From Micromonospora sp. R77 (lineage in GTDB: Bacteria; Actinomycetota; Actinomycetes; Mycobacteriales; Micromonosporaceae), in contig NZ_JALDST010000001.1 of NCBI RefSeq assembly GCF_022747945.1, positions 5,394,001-5,458,000 of the forward strand: a stretch of 64,000 nt of DNA, given 5' to 3'. A program made the translations under genes and the position numbers. Each line of letters opens with the position of its first letter. The first letter of the stretch is position 1. The notes beneath the pieces are model-generated. The model saw nothing but the letters and a program-made list of their open reading frames with translations. It did no database searches and was not told where the DNA came from. Of the stretch, positions 57,633-64,000 are shown piece by piece.

Positions 57633-59135
57633 TCAGGCGCGGTAGGCCAGCTCGACCATCATGCCGGTCTCGGCGTGGTAGACGTTGTGGCAGTGGGTCA
57701 TCCACCGGCCCGGGTTGTCCGCGTCCAGCTCCACCGCGACGGTCCGCCCCGGCGTGACGATGACGGTGTCCTTGCGGGCACCGCCGCCGGCCACCGCGAA
57801 GGTGTGCCCGTGCACGTGCATCGGGTGGAACATCGTCGTGGTGTTGGCGAACTCCAGCCGCACCCGCTCGCCCCGGTCGACCACCAGCGGATCGGCGTCG
57901 TCCCAGGTGGCGCCGTTGATCGTCCAGCGGTACGGCATCATGCCGCCGCCCAGCACCAGCCGGTGCGTCCGGTCCGGCCGCCGGTCGGGCAGCGCCACCG
58001 GCTCCGCCGCGTGCAGCGTGCCGGTGTTCAGCACCTGGCGGTCCAGTTCGGCGGGGCGGACGGTGGGCGGGGGCGGATCGCCCGCGCCGGTGCGTACCAC
58101 GGCCAGCCCCTGCCCGGTCTTGCCCTCGGCGGCGGCGACCAGCGCGAAGACGCCGTCGCCGAGGCGGACCAGCAGGTCGGCGCGTTCACCCATGCCGAGC
58201 AGCAGCGAGTCGGTGCCGGTCGGCACCACCGGGAAGCCGTCGGTGTGGGTGACGGTGAGCCGGTGGCCGCTCAGCGCCACCCGGTAGGCGGTGTCGGCGG
58301 CGGCGTTGACCAGCCGGATCCGCACCCGCTGGCCCGGGCGGCCGGTGAAGGTGACCGGAGCGCCCGCCACCCGCCCGTTGACCAGGTGGTACGGATACGC
58401 GACGTCCCCGGCGCCGCCGAGCAGCGGCGAGGTCATCGTCGCCATGCCGGCCGTGCCCGGCATCCCCGCCATGCCGCCCATCGACCCGTGCCCACCCATC
58501 GACCCGAGCGCGGCGAGCACGTCGTCCGGGCTCCGGCCGGTGCCGTCGACCCAGTCGTCGAGCACCACCACCCACTCCTGGTCGTGGTCGCCGGCCTCGG
58601 CGGGGTCGTCGACGACGAGCACCCCGTACAGGGCGCGGTCGAGCTGGACGCCGGAGTGCGGGTGGTAGAAGTAGGTGCCCGGGTCGGGCACGGTGAACTC
58701 GTAGGTGTGCCGACCGCCGGCGGCGATCGGGCGCTGGGTCACTCCGGGCACCCCGTCCATGTCGTTGCGCAGGGCGATGCCGTGCCAGTGCACGCTGGTC
58801 GACACCGGCAGGTCGTTGGCCACCTCGACGCGGAGCAGGTCCCCGGCGCGGGCGCGCAGCAGGGGACCGGGGCCGCTGTCGGCGTACCCCCAGGTCGCGA
58901 CGACCGGGCCGCCGAGGTCGTGGTGGACCGGGCGGGGGTGCAACCGCGCGGTGACGGTGGCCGCGCCGGGCCGCCGACGGGCCGCCTCGGTGCGGGCGAC
59001 CAGGGGATCGTCCGGACCGACGAGGCGCGGATCGAAGACTCCGCCGGCCCAGGCGGCGGCCCCGGCCGCGCCGGCCAGGCCGACCGTCCCGGCGAGGCCG
59101 GTGAGCAGCCGGCGGCGACTGATGGTGGGCGGCAT
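57633..59135 (-). CDS. Tat-exported multicopper oxidase
   Basis: This 500-aa secreted enzyme has a twin-arginine signal (SRRRLLTGLAGTVGLAG, residues 5-21). Copper-site motifs occur in order: HWHG, FYHPHSG, HPMHVHGH and HCHNVYHAETGM, forming T1, T2 and T3 sites in a three-cupredoxin laccase/CueO-like fold. Met one step after the last His (E-T-G-M) is the axial T1 ligand. A Met/Gly-rich insert (SMGGHGSMGGMAGMPG) near residue 245 resembles CueO's Met-rich copper-binding loop, suggesting cuprous oxidase activity and copper tolerance. ATG 59135 has GGGAG upstream and starts the Tat signal. Divergent from the molybdate regulator gene. Confidence 0.92.
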   Translation of the reverse strand: MPPTISRRRLLTGLAGTVGLAGAAGAAAWAGGVFDPRLVGPDDPLVARTEAARRRPGAATVTARLHPRPVHHDLGGPVVATWGYADSGPGPLLRARAGDLLRVEVANDLPVSTSVHWHGIALRNDMDGVPGVTQRPIAAGGRHTYEFTVPDPGTYFYHPHSGVQLDRALYGVLVVDDPAEAGDHDQEWVVVLDDWVDGTGRSPDDVLAALGSMGGHGSMGGMAGMPGTAGMATMTSPLLGGAGDVAYPYHLVNGRVAGAPVTFTGRPGQRVRIRLVNAAADTAYRVALSGHRLTVTHTDGFPVVPTGTDSLLLGMGERADLLVRLGDGVFALVAAAEGKTGQGLAVVRTGAGDPPPPTVRPAELDRQVLNTGTLHAAEPVALPDRRPDRTHRLVLGGGMMPYRWTINGATWDDADPLVVDRGERVRLEFANTTTMFHPMHVHGHTFAVAGGGARKDTVIVTPGRTVAVELDADNPGRWMTHCHNVYHAETGMMVELAYRA

Positions 59136-59332
59136 CGCTGCTCCCGTCCTGCGGCGCGGTCCGTCCGCGTTCCCACCACCGACGCTGCTCCGACCTGACC
59201 CGCCGCACCACGGCACCAGGGCCCCTGACCAGGGGGCGAAGGTCCCGACGACCGCTGACGCGACCCGGGTGCCGCCCACAGCCTCGCATCTGCGAGTCAT
59301 ACAGCGCCTTTACCCGCGCGCATGCGGACGGC

Positions 59333-59338
59333 TAGGGT
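59333..59338 (+). promoter_or_regulatory. Candidate -10 box TAGGGT of leaderless molybdate operon
   Basis: TAGGGT ends 6 bp before GTG 59345, which has no ribosome site, so the transcript may be leaderless. A small dyad TCGCATCTGCGA at 59284-59295 lies upstream and could bind a regulator. Confidence 0.4.
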
Positions 59339-59344
59339 GGCCCG

Positions 59345-59743
59345 GTGACCGTGTTCCGGATCGGCGAGGCCGCCGAACTGCTCGGCGTCAGCGCCGACAC
59401 CGTCCGTCGCTGGATCGACGCCGGCCGGCTCGCCGCCACCCGCGACGAGCACGGCCACCGGGTGGTCGAGGGGGTGGACCTGGCGGCCTTCGTCCGCGCC
59501 CCCGGGCACCCGGAGCTCTCCTCGGCCCGCAACCGGCTGCTCGGCATCGTCACCGCCGTCGTCACGGACACCGTGATGGCCCAGGTCGACATCCAGGCCG
59601 GCCCGTTCCGGATCGTCTCGTTGATGAGCCGCGAGGCCGTCGACGACCTCGACCTCCGGGTCGGATCCGTCGCCGTCGCCGTGATCAAGTCCACCACCGT
59701 GGTGGTGGAGAAGCCCGCACCCCGGGGAAGGACCCTCCCGTGA
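59345..59743 (+). CDS. HTH-TOBE (Mop) molybdate-responsive regulator
   Basis: This 132-aa protein has an N-terminal excisionase/MerR-like helix-turn-helix (RIGEAAELLGVSADTVRRW, then DAGRLAATRDEHGHRVV). A C-terminal molybdopterin-binding TOBE/Mop domain follows (SSARNRLLGIVTAVVTDTVM, then VGSVAVAVIKSTTVVV). Proteins of this make-up sense molybdate or tungstate and control the transport genes that follow. Its stop overlaps the modA GTG by 4 bp. It probably regulates its own operon through a site upstream of 59345. Confidence 0.9.
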   Translation: MTVFRIGEAAELLGVSADTVRRWIDAGRLAATRDEHGHRVVEGVDLAAFVRAPGHPELSSARNRLLGIVTAVVTDTVMAQVDIQAGPFRIVSLMSREAVDDLDLRVGSVAVAVIKSTTVVVEKPAPRGRTLP

Positions 59744-60513
59744 CCACCCGCCGGCTCCGCGTCACCCTCGCCGCCCTCACCGTGGCGGCCCTCGGGCTCG
59801 CCGGCTGCGGCGGGCCTGCCGACCGGGCCGACGGCGGGCGGATCACCGTCTTCGCCGCGGCGTCGCTGACCGAGACCTTCACCCGGCTCGGGAAGGACTT
59901 CGAGGCCGCCCACCCGGGCACCACGGTCACCTTCAACTTCGCCGGCAGCGCGGCACTCGCCACCCAGATCACCCAGGGCGCGCCGGCCGACGTCTTCGCC
60001 GCCGCCTCCCCGGCCACCATGCGGACCGTCACCGACGCGGGCGACGCGGCCGGCCCGCCCACCGTGCTGGCCCGCAACCAGCTCGTCATCGCGGTGTCGA
60101 AGGGCAACCCGCGCGGGATCACCGGGCTGGCCGACCTCGCCCGCCCCGGGCTGAAGGTGGCGCTCTGCGCCGCGCAGGTCCCGTGCGGCGCGGCCGCGCG
60201 GACGGCCCTGGACGCCGCCCGGGTGCCGCTCACCCCGGTCACCCTCGAACAGGACGTCAAGGGCGCGCTGGCGAAGGTGAAGCTCGGTGAGGTCGACGCG
60301 GCACTGGTCTACCGCACCGACGCGCGCGCCGCCGCGGCCACGGTCGACGCCGTCGAGTTCCCCGAGTCGGCGCAGGCGGTCAACGACTATCCGATCGTGG
60401 TGCTGAAGCGGGCCGGCGACCCGGCCGACGCCCGCGCCTTCGTCGACCACGTCCGCTCCGAAGCCGGTCGGGCGGTGCTCACCACCGCCGGCTTCCAGGC
60501 CCCACCGGCCTAG
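59740..60513 (+). CDS. modA: Molybdate-binding lipoprotein ModA
   Basis: This 257-aa extracellular substrate-binding protein of the molybdate ABC importer has a lipoprotein signal ending in LAGCGG (residues 20-25, lipid-modified Cys). It is followed by ITVFAAASLTETFTRLGKDF, where the AASL serine helps bind the oxyanion, then FNFAGSAALATQI and the QGAPADVFAAAS segment. DAALVYRTDA near residue 190 and VNDYPIVVLK near 213 complete the ligand-binding region. GTG start overlaps the regulator stop; modB starts directly after the TAG. Confidence 0.95.
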   Translation: MTTRRLRVTLAALTVAALGLAGCGGPADRADGGRITVFAAASLTETFTRLGKDFEAAHPGTTVTFNFAGSAALATQITQGAPADVFAAASPATMRTVTDAGDAAGPPTVLARNQLVIAVSKGNPRGITGLADLARPGLKVALCAAQVPCGAAARTALDAARVPLTPVTLEQDVKGALAKVKLGEVDAALVYRTDARAAAATVDAVEFPESAQAVNDYPIVVLKRAGDPADARAFVDHVRSEAGRAVLTTAGFQAPPA

Positions 60514-61335
60514 ATGGGCGGCACCGACACCGCCCCCGCCCGGCGCAGACGGGTGGGGCACCGGATGCCCGTCGCCCTCGTCGTCCCCGCCGGACTGGGG
60601 CTGGTCTTCCTCGTCCTGCCCGTGGTGGGGCTGCTCGCCCGGACCCCCTGGGCGAGCCTGCCGCAGCGGCTCGGCCAGCCCGGCGTACTGACCGCGCTGC
60701 GGTTGTCGCTGCAGACCGCCACCGGTGCCACCCTGCTCTGCCTCGCCCTCGGCGTACCGCTGGCCTGGCTGCTCGCCCGGGTCGAGTTCCCCGGCCGGCG
60801 GCTCGTCCGGGCGCTGGTCACCGTCCCGCTGGTGCTGCCCCCGGTGGTCGGTGGGGTGGCCCTGCTGCTGGTCTTCGGCCGCCGGGGACTGCTCGGCTCC
60901 TGGCTGGACAGCACCTTCGGGGTGACCCTGCCGTTCACCACCGCCGGGGTGGTGCTCGCCGAGGCGTTCGTCGCCATGCCGTTCCTGGTGCTCGCCGTGG
61001 AGGGCGCGCTGCGCGCTGCCGACCCCCGCTACGAGGAGGCCGCCGCCACCCTCGGTGCCGGCCGCTGGACCACCTTCACCCACGTCACGCTGCCCCTGGT
61101 CGCCCCGGGCATCGCCGCCGGGGCGGTGCTGTGCTGGGCGCGGGCGCTCGGCGAGTTCGGCGCCACCATCACCTTCGCCGGCAACTATCCGGGCCGCACC
61201 CAGACCATGCCGCTCGCCGTCTATCTCGCGCTGGAGACCGACGTGCAGGCCGCCATCGTGCTCAGCCTCGTGCTGCTCACCGTCTCCGTCGCCATCCTCG
61301 CCGGGCTGCGCGACCGCTGGGTCGGCGCGCCGTGA
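60514..61335 (+). CDS. modB: Molybdate ABC transporter permease ModB
   Basis: This 273-aa inner-membrane protein has about five to six helices and the conserved coupling loop [20 protein letters not shown], followed by [19 protein letters not shown]. The latter marks the CysTW/ModB permease family contact site for the ATPase. The ATG immediately follows the modA stop and its own stop overlaps the modC GTG. It imports molybdate with ModA and ModC. Confidence 0.95.
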   Translation: MGGTDTAPARRRRVGHRMPVALVVPAGLGLVFLVLPVVGLLARTPWASLPQRLGQPGVLTALRLSLQTATGATLLCLALGVPLAWLLARVEFPGRRLVRALVTVPLVLPPVVGGVALLLVFGRRGLLGSWLDSTFGVTLPFTTAGVVLAEAFVAMPFLVLAVEGALRAADPRYEEAAATLGAGRWTTFTHVTLPLVAPGIAAGAVLCWARALGEFGATITFAGNYPGRTQTMPLAVYLALETDVQAAIVLSLVLLTVSVAILAGLRDRWVGAP

Positions 61336-62421
61336 CCGCCCGGCCGCTGCTGGACGCCCACCTGGTCGCCGACCGGGGCGCCTTCCACCTCGACCTGCCG
61401 CTGTCGATCGCCGCCGGGGAGGTGGTGGCGCTGCTCGGCCCCAACGGCGCCGGGAAGACCACCGCCCTGCGGGCCCTGGCCGGGCTGCACCCGCTCACCG
61501 CCGGGCACCTCACCCTCGACGGCGTCGACCTGGACCGGCCCGCCCGGCGCCGCTGGGTGCCGCCGGAGCGGCGGCCGGTCGGCGTGGTGTTCCAGGACTA
61601 CCTGCTCTTCCCGCACCTCACCGCCCGGGACAACGTCGCCTTCGGACCGCGCCGGCACGGGCGGACCGGCGGGCCGCCCGCGCCCGGGCCCAGTCCTGGC
61701 TGGACCGGGTCGGCCTGACCGCGCAGGCCGGACGGCGGCCCCGGCAGCTCTCCGGCGGGCAGGCGCAGCGGGTCGCGCTGGCCCGGGCCCTCGCCGTCGA
61801 GCCGGCGCTGCTGCTGTGGACGAACCGCTGGCCGCCCTCGACGCGCGGACCCGGCTGGACACCCGGGCCGAACTCCAGCGGCACCTCGGCGACCACCCCG
61901 GCGCGACCCTGCTGGTCACCCACGACCCGCTGGACGCCCTGGTGCTGGCCGACCGGTTGGTCATCGTCGAGGAGGGACGGGTGGTGCAGTCCGGCGACGC
62001 CGCGAGCGTCACCGCCCGCCCGCGCACCGACTACGTGGCCCGACTGGTCGGCCTCAACCTGCACCGCGGCCACGCCGACGGGCACACCGTACGCGTCGGT
62101 GACCTGGTCCTCACCGCCGCCGACCGGGTCGACGGGGACGCCTTCGTCGCGTTCCCGCCCGCCGCCGTGGCGCTGCACCCGAGCCGCCCCGACGGCAGCC
62201 CCCGCAACACCTGGCCGGTCACCGTGGCCTCGGTGCAACGGCACGGCGACAACCTCCGCGTCCAGCTCGACGGCCCGATCGTCGTCGCCGCCGACATCAC
62301 CCCGGCCGCCGCCGCCCACCTGCACCTGACCCCCGGCCAGCCGCTCTGGGCCGCCGTCAAGGCCGCCGAGACCCGCACCTACCCGGCGGCGCCGGTCGAG
62401 GTTCTTCCCCGGCGAACGTGA
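61332..62421 (+). CDS. modC: Molybdate ABC transporter ATPase ModC (two apparent frameshifts)
   Basis: About 363 codons. Walker [17 protein letters not shown] is near residue 36, Q-loop [13 protein letters not shown] near 87, signature [18 protein letters not shown] and, after a break, [14 protein letters not shown] with [16 protein letters not shown]-terminal TOBE domain ([13 protein letters not shown] onward) senses molybdate. Frame breaks lie near 61670 (GGC-GGG-CCG run) and near 61816, right in Walker B (CTGCTGCTG-TGGAC). Adding one base at each restores a normal ModC. As a single essential copy in a healthy operon it is strong evidence that such breaks are sequence errors. Confidence 0.9.
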
Positions 62422-62518
62422 CCTATGCCTCGTGGCGGTGCAGGCGGCGGCGAGAGAGGTTTGATCAGGGGCCGCCAGGTCAAGCACCAAGAGGAGCCAC
62501 GACGAGAGGGGAACCGCC

Positions 62519-62803
62519 GTGTCGGAGCAGACATCCGTTCGGTCCAGCCACGACGCCGTCCTGCCGGACGACGTGACCGATCCGCTGCTGTGGCGGGCGG
62601 CGTACGACGTGGCCGCCGCGCACCGGCCGGACGAGCGGGGCCGCTGCCCCAGCCTGCTCTGCGCGGGGCAGGGCAGCCCGTGCGAGCCGCTGCGGACCGC
62701 CAGCCGGGCGATGCGGCTGGCCAGCGGTGGCGCTGCGGTGTCCCGCCGCTCCGTCGCCCGGGAGACGCCGGCCCCGGCCCAGCGCCGGCGTCGCGCCGCC
62801 TGA
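62519..62803 (+). CDS. Small conserved-looking hypothetical protein
   Basis: A 94-aa protein. The middle part RGRCPSLLCAGQGSPCEPL has three cysteines (C-x4-C-x6-C) that could bind metal, followed by a basic, arginine-rich tail QRRRRAA. GTG 62519 follows a purine-rich GAGAGGGGAA ribosome site. It lies alone between modC and a convergent gene. No family recognised; the pattern reminds me of short actinobacterial zinc-ribbon-like hypotheticals, but this is not firm. Confidence 0.6.
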   Translation: MSEQTSVRSSHDAVLPDDVTDPLLWRAAYDVAAAHRPDERGRCPSLLCAGQGSPCEPLRTASRAMRLASGGAAVSRRSVARETPAPAQRRRRAA

Positions 62804-62843
62804 GCCGCCCGGCGTCGGGGCGGTCCGGCCGCGTGTTCGGCCG

Positions 62844-64000
62844 TCAGCGCGACGACGTCGGGCCGAACGCGGTGAGGAAGCGGTCCCGGAAGGTGTCCAT
62901 CCGCCACACCGGGGCCTGCGGGCCGGGGCGCAGCCCGTCCTGCCAGCCCCAGTCGGCGATCCGGTCGAACACCGCCGGGTCGTGGGCCACCACGGTGATC
63001 GGCACGTCCCGGCTGGCCCCCTCCCCGGTGACCGCCGCCGCCGGCTGGTGGTCGCCGAGGAAGACCAGCACCAGGTCGTCCCCGCCGTACGTGCGGACGT
63101 AGGAGACCAGGGTGTCGAGGGTGTACTCGATCGAGCGCCGGTAGTCGGCGCGTACCTGGGCGCTGCTGCGCTGCACCACGTCCCGCGCGCCGCCGGTGGT
63201 GGTGGCCGCCCGGTGGAAGATCGACCCGTCGCCGACCGCGTCCCAGTCCACCGGCTCCGGGATCGCCGACCAGGGGGAGTGGCTGGAGACCAGCGGGATC
63301 TCCGCCATCAGCGGCGGATGCGGTTTCGACCGCTCCAACCGCTGGAAGGTGGCCAGGGTGTACTGGTCGGGCATCGGGGCGTAGCTGAACTTCGGCCCCC
63401 GGTAGGCGAGCTTCTCCGCGTCGTAGTAGCGGTCGTAGCCGAAGAACTTCCCCTCCGGCCAGGGCTGGGTGGCGGCGGGCAGCACGCCGACGGTCTGCCA
63501 GCCGGCCCGGTGGAAGGCCCCGCCGAGCGTCATCCGGTCACCGGCGAGCAGGTCCCGGTGGCGTTGGTCGTTGTCGATCCACAGCCCGGAGAGCAGGGTC
63601 GCGTGGGCCAGCCAGCTTCCCCCGCCGTACGTGGGGGAGGTGAGGAAACCGCTGCGGGCGTCGAAGCCGGCGTCCCGCAGCTGCCGGTAGCCGCGGTCCA
63701 GCACCGCGTCGACCTGCGGCGCGAACTCGGGGTCCTCGACGGCGTCCCGGCCGTAGCTCTCCACGAAGGCGACCACCACGTCCTTGCCGCGCAGCCCGGT
63801 CAGCAGCCGGTCGCCCGGGGTGTCCCGGAACGCGTCGGTGGACTGTTCGCCGACGAACGCCCGCCGGTCCCGCAGCCCGTCGCGTACCTGGCCGGCGTGG
63901 CCGGCGACCAGGGCGGTCGCGGTCCGGTCGGCGACCGGGAGACCGGGGGAGACCCGTACGCCGAACACCGCGCAGCCCAGCCAGAGCACGGCCAGTGCGG
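62844..64000 (-). CDS. Sulfatase-like/phosphoglycerol transferase domain protein (5' end outside window)
   Basis: At least 385 aa of the C-terminal part of a membrane-bound alkaline-phosphatase superfamily enzyme. VVVAFVESYGRDAVED marks the metal site with the nucleophile region. GFLTSPTYGGGSWLAHATLL supplies the next ligand loop, and LVLVFLGDHQPAAAV carries the metal-binding D-H pair. The visible start is one hydrophobic helix (LAVLWLGCAVFGV), suggesting N-terminal membrane helices beyond 64000. Relatives include LtaS/MdoB enzymes that modify cell-envelope polymers. The frame is open to the window end, so this is partial at 5'. Substrate unknown. Confidence 0.82.
   Translation of the reverse strand, partial: ALAVLWLGCAVFGVRVSPGLPVADRTATALVAGHAGQVRDGLRDRRAFVGEQSTDAFRDTPGDRLLTGLRGKDVVVAFVESYGRDAVEDPEFAPQVDAVLDRGYRQLRDAGFDARSGFLTSPTYGGGSWLAHATLLSGLWIDNDQRHRDLLAGDRMTLGGAFHRAGWQTVGVLPAATQPWPEGKFFGYDRYYDAEKLAYRGPKFSYAPMPDQYTLATFQRLERSKPHPPLMAEIPLVSSHSPWSAIPEPVDWDAVGDGSIFHRAATTTGGARDVVQRSSAQVRADYRRSIEYTLDTLVSYVRTYGGDDLVLVFLGDHQPAAAVTGEGASRDVPITVVAHDPAVFDRIADWGWQDGLRPGPQAPVWRMDTFRDRFLTAFGPTSSR

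Overview
The window is very GC-rich, gene-dense DNA with frequent GTG starts and 4-bp start/stop overlaps. This fits a filamentous actinomycete, probably a Micromonosporaceae member such as Micromonospora; the genus is inferred from style and gene content only. The core, about 3.9-51.4 kb, looks like one large biosynthetic gene cluster (or two fused ones), flanked by housekeeping and accessory genes.

Left flank (1-3.9 kb): a DrrAB-type ABC exporter (cut by the window edge), a YceI-like protein and a NarL-type two-component system. Glycosylation and tailoring block (3.9-16.1 kb): three GT1 glycosyltransferases, an NDP-hexose 4-ketoreductase, an E1/SpnQ-type 3-dehydrase with all four [2Fe-2S] cysteines and the catalytic His, and a Gfo/Idh 3-ketoreductase. 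A tightly coupled reverse-strand operon follows: methyltransferase, MqnD-like enzyme, PIG-L deacetylase and formyltransferase. An inserted housekeeping piece (15.8-17.9 kb) holds a cold-shock protein and a metallophosphoesterase/phosphopantetheinyl transferase pair in the pptH-pptT order of mycobacteria.

Assembly-line core (18.0-45.5 kb): an amino-acid racemase, an MFS exporter, NRPS-2 (C-A-T-C-A-T-C) and NRPS-1 (C remnant-A-T) on the minus strand. Divergently, a 12.5-kb PKS-NRPS (ACP-KS-AT-ACP-aminotransferase-C-A-T-C-A-T-C), a type II thioesterase, an MbtH protein and a fatty acyl-AMP ligase lie on the plus strand. The simplest reading is iturin-like logic. The ligase loads a fatty acid on the first ACP, one malonate is added, the beta-keto group is transaminated, and ornithine (code DVGEIGSID) is the first amino acid. 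About five residues are added in all. Release is unusual because both large synthetases end in a condensation domain and no integral thioesterase exists. The deoxysugar genes and three glycosyltransferases suggest a glycosylated product.

Aromatic-type tailoring block (45.6-51.4 kb): a membrane protein, a fused ABM-FAD monooxygenase, a stand-alone ABM monooxygenase, a P450 and a double TcmI-type cyclase. These resemble type II polyketide tailoring enzymes, yet no type II minimal PKS is in the window. The right flank (51.5-64 kb) holds an SPFH protein, a PAS-GGDEF-EAL protein, a VOC protein, a YdcF-like protein, a GT2, a multicopper oxidase, a molybdate uptake operon and a sulfatase-like membrane enzyme cut by the window end.

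Sequence quality: about thirty reading-frame breaks occur, most restored by adding one base beside a G/C run. They hit conserved genes (modC, PPTase) as well as the synthetases, so I treat them as probable sequence errors and annotate whole genes. Similar dyad boxes (PimM/LuxR-like) occur in three divergent promoter regions of the cluster, but no matching regulator gene is present here. I saw no tRNA, rRNA, CRISPR or insertion sequence.
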